Source of the DNA: Opitutia bacterium
GTDB taxonomy: Bacteria > Verrucomicrobiota > Verrucomicrobiia > Opitutales > Opitutaceae
Length of the DNA stretch: 58,552 nucleotides
Assembly (NCBI GenBank): GCA_016217595.1
Contig: JACRHS010000026.1
Span: forward strand, 1-58,552
Direction: 5' to 3'
A program made the translations under genes and the position numbers. A model generated the notes under the pieces. That model worked only from the letters and a program-made list of their open reading frames with translations. It had not been told where the DNA came from and searched no databases. Below are positions 1-8,779 of the stretch, piece by piece (the stretch's first letter is position 1; every line of letters starts with the position of its first letter).

Positions 1-139
1 CTATATCGAAGGCTTTTACAACCGCTCGAGGCGCCACAGCTCGCTCGGCTATCTCTCACCTGCGGCTTTCGAAGAACAACCAACCAACAAGGACAGCAAC
101 GCGGCCTGAATCACTGTCCACTTTTTCGAGGCAAGCCCA
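1..139 (+). mobile_element. Right end of an IS3-family insertion sequence
   Basis: The transposase stop at 107-109 is followed within 30 bases by TGTCCACTTTTTCGAGG and then AAGCCCA. This T-run/G-rich layout, ending in CA, resembles terminal inverted repeats of IS3-type elements. The outer boundary near 139 is inferred from the CA dinucleotide. The left end and any target duplication are outside the window, so the limits are approximate. Confidence 0.5.
2..109 (+). CDS. IS3-family transposase (OrfB), C-terminal end, cut by window edge
   Basis: The first 35 codons read in frame to a TGA and contain YIEGFYNRSRRHSSLGYLSP, the classic C-terminal signature of IS3-family OrfB transposases (YN..R.H..LG..SP). 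This DDE recombinase cuts and joins element ends. Only the tail lies in the window, so whether the copy is intact cannot be judged. The short hydrophilic tail after the signature is normal for the family. The bases after the stop look like the right end of the element. The family call is very safe; the subgroup is not determined. Confidence 0.9.
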   Translation, partial: YIEGFYNRSRRHSSLGYLSPAAFEEQPTNKDSNAA

Positions 140-145
140 CTGTTC

Positions 146-526
146 CTACGCGCTTACTTTACTCTGTGCTTTCCTTTCTTTCGAGTGCTTGGCAACAAGC
201 ACCGCGATGAGCGGAGCAATGAGTAGACCCGATAACGATAACCATCCAACTCGCGCCTCCAACAAAGCTACGGTGATGATAAGGGAGACGGCGGAGCCAA
301 CCAGATAAAGCAATGCGCCGATGAACAATCTCCGTAGGCCTGCCTTTTTAGAAAGCATGACCACCATGAGTCCGATACCGCCTCCCAGTAGCCAGCCTAT
401 GAATGAGACAAGGACTCTGGTGATGCCGCATTCGTCGAAGGCGAAGTGGTAGCCAAGCAGTGCAAATAGTGCCGAGATTGCAATGATCATGGTCACCATC
501 ACCAAGAGCTGTCGTGGAGCGTTCAT
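146..526 (-). CDS. Small four-helix membrane protein of unknown function
   Basis: A 126-residue protein starting MNAPRQLL at the ATG at 526. The open frame continues upstream, but that extension is hydrophilic and Cys/His/Arg-rich, unlike a real protein, so the internal ATG is preferred. There are four hydrophobic segments, at roughly residues 7-27, 35-58, 66-88 and 92-113, with a basic C-terminal tail (KHSKERKAQSK), suggesting an inner-membrane protein with a cytoplasmic tail. I recognise no family. It lies next to an IS3 end and is followed upstream by 380 bases without a credible gene, so it may be part of an accessory patch. A real gene is likely; its function is unknown. Confidence 0.6.
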   Translation of the reverse strand: MNAPRQLLVMVTMIIAISALFALLGYHFAFDECGITRVLVSFIGWLLGGGIGLMVVMLSKKAGLRRLFIGALLYLVGSAVSLIITVALLEARVGWLSLSGLLIAPLIAVLVAKHSKERKAQSKVSA

Positions 527-906
527 TTTGCCTACGTCAGAGATCAGCCCTTGTTGGTGAAGGCACGTGATGTGCGTAAGCACAGTGCGCGACCGATATG
601 GACATTGCGCAGTGGCGCCTGATGTGTGTCTGGCAAGAGCGTAAATGGACGGGGTGAAAATCCTCGAAACATGACGCCGACATGGAAAACCAGAGCTCGA
701 GACCAAAGCAATTGCGTAGCTGCGAGGCTGTGTGGGAAAGAAACGCATGGTGCCGCGGTGACGAGACCGGAGCACGCAGGAGCGATTTCAAACGATGCTG
801 CCGTGCGTGAGCCAGAGGCGAAAGCGTGGTCTGATTGCAGCCATATTGTCGCTACGCTCCAATGCGGCTACAATACTATCGAAGCCGCTTTTGGTACGCT
901 CCGGCC
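527..906. other. Intergenic stretch, no gene seen
   Basis: 380 bases between the small membrane protein and the 3' end of the kinase operon. Open frames here are short, overlap each other and have no recognisable composition. A weak inverted repeat, GCGGCT near 866 and AGCCGC near 882, sits just past the kinase stop but lacks a U-tract on the kinase strand. The stretch should contain the promoter of the membrane protein. Nothing else can be supported. Confidence 0.4.
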
Positions 907-2994
907 TCACGCCGCCGGCGGGGCGGGGAGCTCCAGGACGAACGTCGCGCCGCAATCGGGGCCGTCGCTGTGGGCGGTGAGCGAGCCGCCGAGTTCGCGC
1001 GCCGCCAGTACGCCGCTGTGCAGGCCGAAGCCGTGGCCGTCGGTGCGCGTGGTGAAGCCGAGCGAGAAGATGCGCGTGAGGTTTTCCGGCGGGATGCCGA
1101 TGCCGGTGTCGCGGACAGTGAAGCGGATTTTATCCGGGACGTGCCAGGCGACGGAGAGGAAGATTTTGCGGCGCTCGACGGCCAGGTCGGCCACGGCGTA
1201 TTTGGCGTTGCCGAGGAGGTTGATCAAAATCTGGAGCGCCTTGTGTTTGTCGACCGAGACCTTGGGCACCGGCTGGTAATCGCGCACGAGTTCGATCCGG
1301 TGCCGGCGGAAGGCGCGCTCGTTGATGCGCACGGCGTCCTCCATCAGATCGGTGGGCAGGAGTTCTTCGACCACGCCGACCGTGCGGGCGTAGGACTGCT
1401 GCATCGCCACGATGGATTTGATGTGGTCGATGTTCTCGGTGATGACGCGCAGCTCGTCCTGCCAGGATTTCTGGTCGGCGGCCAGGTGGTCGACGAGCCA
1501 CACCAGCAGATCGGGCAACGCCTGCCCGCGCGGATCATCGCGGACGAAGGCGGCGAAATCGGCCGGGTGCGCCCGGATCAGCTCGATGGCGCGGGTCAGA
1601 TCCTGCAGGTGCGAGGCATCGAGGTGTTCTTTCAGCAGACCGGCGGAGACGTTGACGCTGTTGAGCACGTTGCCGACGTTGTGCAGCACGCCGGTGGCGA
1701 CCTCGGCCATGCCGGCGATGCGCGAGGTTTCGAGCAACCGGCTGTTGGCGACTTCGAGCGCGCGATTGGTGCGGCGGCGTTCGAGCGTGTGCATGAAGAT
1801 TTGCGCGGCGATGCGCAGCGCGGCGACGTCGTCGGGCTGGGCGAGGTGCTCGGGTTTCCGCCACTCGCTCCCGATGGCGGCGATGAACTCACCGCGCAAC
1901 AGCACGGGTACGAGCAGGGTGTTGCGTCCGCCCGTGGCGGCGAACCACTCGGCTTCCGCAGTGTCGACGGGCGGCGGGTGACCGGCGGCGCAGCTCAGGC
2001 TCTCGCCCTGGGCGAGGCGTTCGCGGCAACGCGGATGAGCGCCGGCCAACAGTCCCGCCCATGGTTCGGGGGTTCCGCCAGTGTTGGCACGCGTCCAGAT
2101 ATGCACCGGCGGTTCTTCGCCGCTGCCGGTGGGGACTTGGATCAGATAGCAACGATCGGCCGACATGAAACCGGCCAGTCGTTCGAGCGCGAAGTCGAGG
2201 TTGTCGTCGAGCGCCTCGGGGGCGACGTTGATGAAGCGGGTGGAGATCTCGCCGGCGACCTGTTCGAGCAGGAGCCGGCGTTGCAAAGTGGCGGACTGCG
2301 ACTCGATCCGTGCGAGCATCTGGTTGAACGAGTCGGTCAACTGGCCGACCTCATCGCCGCTGAGGCGCGGGGCGCGCAGCGAATAATCCTGGCGCGCGGC
2401 GACGTTGGCGGCAGTTTCGGCGAGCTGCCGGATGGGCACGGCGATGCGCCGGCCGAGCACGCTGGCGAAGATCACGGCGAGCAGGATGGCGGCGGCGACC
2501 ACGCCGAGGAGGACCCAGAGGTGCGGGAGGAGAAGTTCGCGTTGGATGGCCGCGAAATCGTATTCGAGCATCAGCGTGCCGAGGGTGCGGTTGTTGAGGC
2601 GCACGGATTCGCCCACAATCAGGCGGGCGCCTTCAAAGTAGGCGCCGATTCGCGGGGCGGAGGGCGGGCCGTGCAGATCGTCGGTCGTGGCCTCGTAGCG
2701 GGCGAACACCGACTGGTCGGCGCGGTGGAGCGTGGCGCGCAGGAGATGGGGCTTGGACCGCAGCGCCCCGAGCAATTCGCCCGCGGTGCGTTCGTCGCCA
2801 AAGGCGAGGGCGGCGGTGCTGCTGTCGGCGATGATCCGGCCCTGAATCTCCAGGTCGCTGATGGTGAGGGCGCGGATACGCTGCCATTGAAATGCCAGCA
2901 GGCAGGCGCTGGCCAGAAGCAGTGTGGTGATGCTGGCCACCAGGATGGCGGCGACGGCTTTGCGCTGGATCGAAAGCGAGTGCAGGAATGGCAT
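907..2994 (-). CDS. CHASE8-HAMP-GAF sensor histidine kinase
   Basis: A 695-residue membrane kinase. Hydrophobic segments at about 12-35 and 158-180 flank a periplasmic region (36-155) that resembles CHASE8, the sensor domain of YfiN. A HAMP linker (about 180-235) and a GAF-like region (about 245-405) follow. The phosphoacceptor is probably His438 in GVLHNVGNVLNS, a non-canonical H-box. The ATPase domain shows an N-box near 588-600, DTGIGIPPE (629-637) and GHGFGLHSG (653-661). It is the last gene of a three-gene unit and starts 2 bases after the yfiR-like gene, so it is surely cotranscribed. No response regulator is adjacent. Kinase certain, CHASE8 likely, signal and partner unknown. Confidence 0.88.
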   Translation of the reverse strand: MPFLHSLSIQRKAVAAILVASITTLLLASACLLAFQWQRIRALTISDLEIQGRIIADSSTAALAFGDERTAGELLGALRSKPHLLRATLHRADQSVFARYEATTDDLHGPPSAPRIGAYFEGARLIVGESVRLNNRTLGTLMLEYDFAAIQRELLLPHLWVLLGVVAAAILLAVIFASVLGRRIAVPIRQLAETAANVAARQDYSLRAPRLSGDEVGQLTDSFNQMLARIESQSATLQRRLLLEQVAGEISTRFINVAPEALDDNLDFALERLAGFMSADRCYLIQVPTGSGEEPPVHIWTRANTGGTPEPWAGLLAGAHPRCRERLAQGESLSCAAGHPPPVDTAEAEWFAATGGRNTLLVPVLLRGEFIAAIGSEWRKPEHLAQPDDVAALRIAAQIFMHTLERRRTNRALEVANSRLLETSRIAGMAEVATGVLHNVGNVLNSVNVSAGLLKEHLDASHLQDLTRAIELIRAHPADFAAFVRDDPRGQALPDLLVWLVDHLAADQKSWQDELRVITENIDHIKSIVAMQQSYARTVGVVEELLPTDLMEDAVRINERAFRRHRIELVRDYQPVPKVSVDKHKALQILINLLGNAKYAVADLAVERRKIFLSVAWHVPDKIRFTVRDTGIGIPPENLTRIFSLGFTTRTDGHGFGLHSGVLAARELGGSLTAHSDGPDCGATFVLELPAPPAA

Positions 2995-2996
2995 GG

Positions 2997-3563
2997 TCAG
3001 TCTCCTTTCCGGGTGGTCACGGCGCGACCCAGGCGTTGTAGTTTCGAGCTGAGTTTGAGGCCGACGGCGGCGGCGGCGGGGGCGTTGATCTCGAAGCGCA
3101 CGCGGCCTTGATCGTAGATAAAACCGATCATGCCGCCATTCGCGCAGAAGTCGGCGGTTTCGCCGACCAGCAGGATGGGTTGATCATGGACCGTTTGCGG
3201 CCAGCCGGACGAGGGCACTGGCGCCTGGTCGCTGACGAAGAGGAGGTGGCAACGGGTCTGGGCTGCCCACGGACGCACGAGGATGGGCCGGTCGCCGATG
3301 CGTTCACCGTTGACGACGGCGGCGATGGCTTCGAGATAGGCGGGCTCGCCCGCCACCGCGATGATGTACGGCGCGCCGGGCTGGGTCGCGGTCGCGGGCC
3401 ATTCGACGAATTGCAGGAAGTTGAAAAGGAAGGTGGCTTTGACTTGGTACTCGAAGGGGTCTTTGGCGGCTTGAGCCGGCGCGCCGAGGCTGAGTGCCAG
3501 CAGCAGCCAGCCGAGCGCGCGGCCGGTTGAGCGGAAAAATTTGCTGGAGGAGAAAATCGCCAT
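2997..3563 (-). CDS. YfiR-family periplasmic protein (DUF4154)
   Basis: A 188-residue protein with a signal peptide (hydrophobic core about 15-30, cleavage near AQA-AKD). The mature part opens with YQVKATFLFNFLQFVEWP and ends with FEINAPAAAAVGLKLSSKL, both hallmarks of the YfiR/DUF4154 family. In Pseudomonas, YfiR is a periplasmic, redox-sensitive repressor of the CHASE8 diguanylate cyclase YfiN. Two cysteines are present here (RCHLLF and DFCANG). The gene sits 12 bases after the TonB receptor gene and 2 bases before a CHASE8 kinase, so its natural partner is the periplasmic domain of that kinase. Family call is strong; the partner role is inferred. Confidence 0.88.
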   Translation of the reverse strand: MAIFSSSKFFRSTGRALGWLLLALSLGAPAQAAKDPFEYQVKATFLFNFLQFVEWPATATQPGAPYIIAVAGEPAYLEAIAAVVNGERIGDRPILVRPWAAQTRCHLLFVSDQAPVPSSGWPQTVHDQPILLVGETADFCANGGMIGFIYDQGRVRFEINAPAAAAVGLKLSSKLQRLGRAVTTRKGD

Positions 3564-3575
3564 GATCGCGAGGCG

Positions 3576-5741
3576 TCAGAACCGGACGGTGCCCGAGAAA
3601 ATGAAATTGCGGCCCGGCTCGTTGATGCCGGAGCCGTGGATGCGATAATCGATGTCGGTGAGGTTTTCGACGGCGAGGGTCACATCCGTGTTGGCACCGA
3701 GCTTCATGCCGCCGCGCAGCGTAAACGCGCAGTATCCCGGGGTGCCGCGCGGCGGGATGCGTTCGCGGTCGGCAAGATCGGCACTGGAGAGGCGGTCCTG
3801 CCGCGCCGCACTGACGGCACTGGCTTCCAGCCACCCGCGTTGACTGGGGGCGGTCCAGCGCAGCGCGAGCCGGCCGGAAAGAGGCATGAGCCGCGACACC
3901 GGTTCGCGGATACGGCGGGCCAGATCGTTGCCGGGATAAAGCGACAAGTTGCCATGCATCCAGGCCCCGGAGGTGCTGACGAGGAAGCCCGCGCCGAGCG
4001 GGAGGCGTGCGAGCAGTTCGGCGCCTTCCACGAAACCGTCGCCGGAGTTGCGCTTGGTCACCTCGGTCAGGCCGCCGAGCAGGCGCCCGGTGGGGGTCCG
4101 GACGATCATGCCATCGATTTTCGTGTAGAAATAGGCGGCCTCCAGCTCCAGCTGCCGGGTGCGCAGCTTGAAGCCGACGTCCTGCATCAGGAATTTTTCG
4201 GGGCGCACCATTTGCGCGGGCACTTCGATTTGCCCGGAAGCGGCGGTGTCGAAGCGCGAGAGGTCGGAGAGGTTGGGGGCGCGGAAGCCTTGGGAGAGTC
4301 CGGCAAAGGCCAGTGCTTTTCCCTCCGGGCTGTGACGCCACGTGGCACGCACGCTGCCGACCAGCGAATCCCAACTCTTGCTGAAACTGGGCGCGGCGCC
4401 GCCGGTGGCCGGGTCGAGTGTCCGGCCGAGCGCGGCATGGGCCCGGTCGTAGCGGCCGCGCACCGTGATGTCGATGGGCCCGATTGCGGTGAGTTGGTTT
4501 TGCACGAACAAGCCCGCGAGGTCGTAGGTCGAGGCATCGGCCACCGGACCTTGAACGTCGATGCGTTCGAGTGCGCCGGCGGCGGTGTAGCGGCGGGCGA
4601 AACTGTCCACGTTGTCGCGGTACCAGGAACCGCCGTAGGTCCAGTAACCGAGCGGCGAGGTGCTGTGCAAGGTGGCAAACAATCCCAGCGAGGCGGCGGT
4701 GATACCCTGGCGGTCGCTGCGGCTGTCGGAGCGGATGCGGAATTGTTCTTCGTTTTGTTCCTGGCGCGAGAAGCTGAAGGTCGCATCTTCGATCCAGCGC
4801 CCCAGCTCTTTCGCCTGCACCTGGACGTAGGTGAGATGCCGGGTTTGATCGAGCGAGCGGCGCAAATCGGTGCCGGGCACAGTGCCCTCCCACGCTTGGC
4901 CGTAGATGGTGCTGTGGTTGCGCCAGACGTCGTTTTGCACGAAGGACTGGTGGGCGAACACCAGGCGCACACCCGGCTGGAGTTGCCCCACCAGTTTCAC
5001 GTCGCCGCCGTGCTCGTCGTAAGCTGTGCGCGGTTGCGAGCCGACATGCGCGCCCCCTTCGAGATCGCCGTGGCGGGCGAGGGTGACACCGGCAAGTGCG
5101 CCGAATTTGTCGGTTAACCGGGCCGTGCCCTCGGCGCGTACGCTGGTCGCGCGCTCGGCGGAGGCGATGCGGGTGTAGAGCCGGCCAGACGCCGCCGGGC
5201 CGGTTAACTCGGGGGCAACCGTGAGAACATTGACGGTGCCGCCGATCGAATCGCTGCCGTAGAGCACGGAGGCGGGCCCCAGCACGACTTCCAGTTGCGC
5301 CACCGCGTATGGGTCGACGGTGCTCCAATATTGGTTGGGGCCATCGCGAAAGACCGAGTTGTTGAGCCGGATGCCGTCGATCAGGAGCAACGTGCGAAAC
5401 CCGGTGAATCCGCGGAGATAGGGCGATTGCTGGCCGTTGGCGGTTTTCTGCACCATGACGCCGGGCACTTCGCTCAACGCCCCGGAGAGTGATACCGGCG
5501 CCTCCCGGGAAAAATCAGCCGCCGTCAAGGCGCGCACCATGAACGGCAGGGTAAACGGGTCCGCCGCGGTCTGGGTGGCCGTGACGACTTTGAGCTCCAT
5601 CAACTCTTCCAAGCTGAGGCGTTTGAGATTGGTGGGGGCGACGCTCGCCGGTGCCAAAGAGGCCTGACCTGTCAGCACCAGAGCGAGCCATGCGGAGAGG
5701 ACACGTGTCTTGGGGGGAAGCATGCTACGATGGGGCGGCAT
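3576..5741 (-). CDS. TonB-dependent outer-membrane receptor
   Basis: A 721-residue receptor. After a signal peptide (about 1-32) comes a segment SLEELMELKVVTATQ, typical of TonB-box-proximal regions, then a plug domain (about 65-180) with VPGVMVQKTANGQQSPYLRG and LLIDGIRLNN, and a long beta-barrel ending in the aromatic SGTVRF, the usual assembly signal. The ligand (iron chelate, cobalamin, sugar or other) cannot be told; no cobalamin riboswitch is seen upstream. It is first in a unit with the YfiR-like protein and CHASE8 kinase, suggesting a signalling link. A second ATG lies 18 bases in (MLPPKTRV) and may be the true start. Confidence 0.92.
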   Translation of the reverse strand: MPPHRSMLPPKTRVLSAWLALVLTGQASLAPASVAPTNLKRLSLEELMELKVVTATQTAADPFTLPFMVRALTAADFSREAPVSLSGALSEVPGVMVQKTANGQQSPYLRGFTGFRTLLLIDGIRLNNSVFRDGPNQYWSTVDPYAVAQLEVVLGPASVLYGSDSIGGTVNVLTVAPELTGPAASGRLYTRIASAERATSVRAEGTARLTDKFGALAGVTLARHGDLEGGAHVGSQPRTAYDEHGGDVKLVGQLQPGVRLVFAHQSFVQNDVWRNHSTIYGQAWEGTVPGTDLRRSLDQTRHLTYVQVQAKELGRWIEDATFSFSRQEQNEEQFRIRSDSRSDRQGITAASLGLFATLHSTSPLGYWTYGGSWYRDNVDSFARRYTAAGALERIDVQGPVADASTYDLAGLFVQNQLTAIGPIDITVRGRYDRAHAALGRTLDPATGGAAPSFSKSWDSLVGSVRATWRHSPEGKALAFAGLSQGFRAPNLSDLSRFDTAASGQIEVPAQMVRPEKFLMQDVGFKLRTRQLELEAAYFYTKIDGMIVRTPTGRLLGGLTEVTKRNSGDGFVEGAELLARLPLGAGFLVSTSGAWMHGNLSLYPGNDLARRIREPVSRLMPLSGRLALRWTAPSQRGWLEASAVSAARQDRLSSADLADRERIPPRGTPGYCAFTLRGGMKLGANTDVTLAVENLTDIDYRIHGSGINEPGRNFIFSGTVRF

Positions 5742-6109
5742 GGAATTCTCGTGGTTTGGGGAGGGTTAGAGGCCGTATCCGAAGCTGAAGCGTGGCGCAA
5801 AAATAAGGGCATGAAAGTAACCGGGGCAACGTCCAACCGGCGTATGCGGTGAGCGGGGCAAAACACTGCACCGGGTTTCGGTCAGGGCGAGGCGGATGGA
5901 AAACCATCATAACCAAAAACCATTAATCGGGCTCTGGCTCCGTGGCTTGAGCAGATTTTCTCCGCGCCGGCAGGTGGCCGCGCTTCCGCGATCGAAAAGT
6001 GGATCTCGTCACTCGGTAATTGACCCAACTGGTTACTTAGGTTTCATGCCAATTTCCCCTCGACGGACGTCCGCCGGCGGGTGATTCTTCCATCTCCTTT
6101 CCCACGACC
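5742..6109. other. Divergent intergenic region between TonB receptor and kdgK
   Basis: 368 bases holding the promoters of two divergent genes. A TTGACC at 6020-6025 could be a -35 element for kdgK, but no good -10 follows at proper distance. A 10-bp palindrome, CGGACGTCCG, lies near 6064-6073 in the kdgK leader. I looked for a cobalamin riboswitch on the receptor strand and found none of its conserved boxes. No credible gene is present. Confidence 0.4.
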
Positions 6110-7207
6110 ATGAGCTTAAACATCAAACCTGCTTCATCCTGTGCCTTTGACCAGATTTCGCTCGGCGAAGTCATGCTCCGTCTCGATCCCGGCGAGGGCC
6201 GCATCCGCACCACCCGCAGCTTCACCGCGTGGGAAGGTGGCGGCGAGTACAACACCTCGCGCGGCCTGCGCAAATGCTTCGGCCTGAAAACCGCCGTCTG
6301 CACCGCCTTCGTCGACAACGAAGTCGGTCACCTCGTCGAGGACTTCATTATGCAGGGCGGCGTCGCCACCGACTTCATCAAGTGGCGCGAAGACGACGGC
6401 ATCGGCCGCACCATCCGCAATGGCCTCAACTTCACTGAGCGCGGCTTTGGCGTGCGCGGCGCGGTGGGCGTTTCCGACCGCGGCAACACCGCCGCTTCGC
6501 AGATCAAGCCTGGAGACTTCGATTGGGAGCACATCTTCGGCAAGCTCGGCGTGCGCTGGCTGCACACCGGCGGCATCTTCGCCGCCCTCTCCGCCACCAC
6601 CGCGGAAGCGGTCATCGAGGCGGTCAAGGCCGCCAAGAAGCACGGCACCATCGTTTCCTACGATCTCAACTACCGCCCGTCGCTCTGGAAATCCATCGGC
6701 GGCCTCAAGAAGGCGCAGGAGGTCAACAAGGAGATCGCCAAGTACGTCGACGTCATGATCGGCAACGAGGAGGACTTCACCGCCTCGCTCGGCTTCGAGG
6801 TCAAGGGCGTCGATCACAACATCTCCGCCATCGAGACCGACGCGTTCAAGGCCATGATCGAGACCGCCGTGAAGGCGTACCCGAATTTCAAGGTCGCCGC
6901 GACCACGCTCCGCCGTGTCATCACCGCGACGAAGAACGACTGGAGCGCGATCCTCTGGCATGACGGCAAATTCCACGAGAGCCGCAAATATCCCGAGCTC
7001 GAGATCCTCGATCGCGTGGGCGGCGGCGACAGCTTCGCCTCCGGCGTGCAGTTCGGTTTCCTCACCTTCAACGACGCGCAGAAAGCGGTCGAATACGGCG
7101 CCGCGCACGGCGCGCTGGCCTCGACCACGCCCGGCGACACCTCGATGGCCACCCGCAAGGAAGTCGAGAAACTCTTCGCCGGCGGCAGCGCCCGCGTGGT
7201 GCGTTAA
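6110..7207 (+). CDS. kdgK: 2-dehydro-3-deoxygluconokinase (PfkB family)
   Basis: A 365-residue PfkB/ribokinase-family sugar kinase. It begins with the characteristic SLGEVMLRLDPGEGRIR and carries the C-terminal signature DRVGGGDSFASG (about 303-314), whose Asp is the catalytic base. The opening and the WEGGGEYNTSRGL substrate-site region match KDG kinases, which phosphorylate 2-keto-3-deoxygluconate to KDPG in hexuronate and pectin catabolism. A strong terminator follows and a ROK regulator lies 250 bases downstream. The uronate isomerase of the same pathway is 45 kb away. A related sugar specificity cannot be excluded, but KDG is the best reading. Confidence 0.82.
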   Translation: MSLNIKPASSCAFDQISLGEVMLRLDPGEGRIRTTRSFTAWEGGGEYNTSRGLRKCFGLKTAVCTAFVDNEVGHLVEDFIMQGGVATDFIKWREDDGIGRTIRNGLNFTERGFGVRGAVGVSDRGNTAASQIKPGDFDWEHIFGKLGVRWLHTGGIFAALSATTAEAVIEAVKAAKKHGTIVSYDLNYRPSLWKSIGGLKKAQEVNKEIAKYVDVMIGNEEDFTASLGFEVKGVDHNISAIETDAFKAMIETAVKAYPNFKVAATTLRRVITATKNDWSAILWHDGKFHESRKYPELEILDRVGGGDSFASGVQFGFLTFNDAQKAVEYGAAHGALASTTPGDTSMATRKEVEKLFAGGSARVVR

Positions 7208-7229
7208 GCGAGTTTTTTATTGGTTCCGC

Positions 7230-7264
7230 AAAACGGCCCGGACCCTGTGTCCGGGCCGTTTTTT
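7230..7264 (+). terminator. Rho-independent terminator after kdgK
   Basis: AACGGCCCGGAC (7232-7243), a 5-base loop and the complementary GTCCGGGCCGTT (7249-7260) form a perfect 12-bp GC-rich stem followed by a T-run, with A residues upstream extending the pairing. It lies 22 bases after the kdgK stop. Confidence 0.93.
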
Positions 7265-7455
7265 GTTTAACGTGGGCGATGCCAAGAGAAGAGCTGTGGT
7301 AAACGGGGGTTTTCTCTCTTGGCCAATCCGGCCGCCTCTTTTCGTTTGAACGCGAAGCGACGGGGAATTCGCCGGCTGCGTTCGATTGAATACTTGCGCC
7401 TGATCGGCCGGCACAGATAAACCCGCCGCTGCGCCCATCCGCCCAATTCCGAGCG

Positions 7456-8568
7456 ATGACTGAACTCAATCCCAACCAGCGACGAACTTTGGCCCTGCTG
7501 CGCGTGCATGGGCATCTGAGTCGCGCGGAGCTGGCAAGTGAGCTGGGGCTGAGCCGTCCGGCGCTGACAGAAATTGTCCGGGTGCTGACCGAGCTGGGCT
7601 ATGTCGAGGAGCACGGCGTGGGCGGCAATCTGCGCGGGCAACCCAAAATCAATCTGCGTTTGCGGGCGCGCGCCGCCTGCGTGTTGGGCGTTTTTGTCCA
7701 GACCGACCGCATCCAGCTCATGCTGGCCGATCTCACCGGCGAGCCGTTGGGCGTGGCGACGATCACGCCGACTCCCGCCGGTCCGGAGCAGGCGTGCGAC
7801 GCCATCGCCGCGGAGGTGGATCGCCTGATCCGCAAACACTCGGTGTCGCGCAAGCGTCTCCTCGCAGTGGGTGTGGCGGTCTCCGGTTTTTTCGTCGGCG
7901 AAGGAGATCGCATCTGGCCGCCGATCGAAATGGTCCGCTGGCGGGAGTTTCCGCTGAAGGCGGTGCTGGCGCAGAAACTGGCGTTGCCCGTTTTTCTGGA
8001 GAACGATGGCAACGTCGCCGCCTTGGCCGAGCACATGAGCGGAGTGGGGCGGCGTTTCCGCAATTTCCTCTTTGTCTATCTTGGCTATGGCGTCGGCGGC
8101 GGTTTCGTTCACGAAGGCCAGATCTACACCGGCGCGTTTGGCAACGCCTGTGAAATCGGGCGGCTCGTGCCGCCGCATCCGGCCCTCCGACCGACGCTCA
8201 ACAGCCTGGCCTATTATTTGGACCGCCCGGTGGCTTCGATTTCCAGCGAGGAAATCTCCGCCTGGTTTGCCGGACGCGACGCGCGCTTTTTCGCCTTTCT
8301 GCAAGCTGCGGTGCGCGCGCTGCATGGCCCGCTGGCGGCCGCCGTGGTACTGCTCGATCCGGCGGCGATTGTGCTCGGCGGCAAGTTTCCCCCCGAGGTG
8401 ATGCGCTGGTTTTTGGAGCAGATCGACATCTCGAACGCCGACACGGCCGCGATCCCCTTGCTGCGAAAACCGGCGTTGCTGGGCAGCGAAATCACGACCG
8501 TGGAAGCCGGGCTGCTGGGCGCGGCGGTCCTGCCGCTCAACGAATTCATGACGCCGCGTTCACCGTGA
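7456..8568 (+). CDS. ROK-family transcriptional regulator lacking the zinc motif
   Basis: A 370-residue protein. Residues 6-58 form a winged helix-turn-helix (RRTLALLRVHGHLSRAELAS, then LGLSRPALTEIVRVL), followed by a ROK domain with ENDGNVAALAEH and GVGGGFVHEGQIYTGAFGN. The usual ROK zinc signature (GH...CxCGxxGCxE) is absent: the conserved His position reads GNACEIGRL and no Cys cluster follows. Such proteins normally bind a sugar or sugar phosphate and repress catabolic genes. It sits between kdgK and an MFS sugar transporter, on the same strand, so either could be a target. The family is clear; the effector is unknown. Confidence 0.85.
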   Translation: MTELNPNQRRTLALLRVHGHLSRAELASELGLSRPALTEIVRVLTELGYVEEHGVGGNLRGQPKINLRLRARAACVLGVFVQTDRIQLMLADLTGEPLGVATITPTPAGPEQACDAIAAEVDRLIRKHSVSRKRLLAVGVAVSGFFVGEGDRIWPPIEMVRWREFPLKAVLAQKLALPVFLENDGNVAALAEHMSGVGRRFRNFLFVYLGYGVGGGFVHEGQIYTGAFGNACEIGRLVPPHPALRPTLNSLAYYLDRPVASISSEEISAWFAGRDARFFAFLQAAVRALHGPLAAAVVLLDPAAIVLGGKFPPEVMRWFLEQIDISNADTAAIPLLRKPALLGSEITTVEAGLLGAAVLPLNEFMTPRSP

Positions 8569-8596
8569 GCATGGCGCGACCCTGCGCCGGTTTATG

Positions 8597-8667
8597 GGCG
8601 TAATCCCTGTCGGGATTGCCTGGCAGAGAGTAACTAACCGGTGCGCGAGGCCGCGGGAGGGATTACC
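8597..8667. promoter_or_regulatory. Three copies of a GGGATT(A/G)C motif, possible operator
   Basis: GGCGTAATCCC (8597-8607) faces GGGATTGCC (8612-8620) as an inverted pair with a 4-base spacer, and a third copy, GGGATTACC, lies at 8659-8667. TAACCGGTG (8635-8643) and TTACCGGTGA (8663-8672) repeat in the same stretch. The cluster sits between the ROK regulator and the MFS gene, where a sugar-responsive operator would be expected. No U-tract follows, so a terminator is less likely. Confidence 0.35.
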
Positions 8668-8779
8668 GGTGATTAACGACTTCGCTTTTCAGGGAAAATT
8701 TGCATGAGATGCCCGCTTTTCGTTCGCGCGATCCGAGTCAATCGGGGCCCGGCGATGTCCGATACATCTCACCATTTCC

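Noticed and set aside
5742..6109. Possible cobalamin riboswitch upstream of the TonB receptor gene
   Set aside because: None of the conserved boxes, such as GCAACTG or GCCACTG, is found on the receptor strand.
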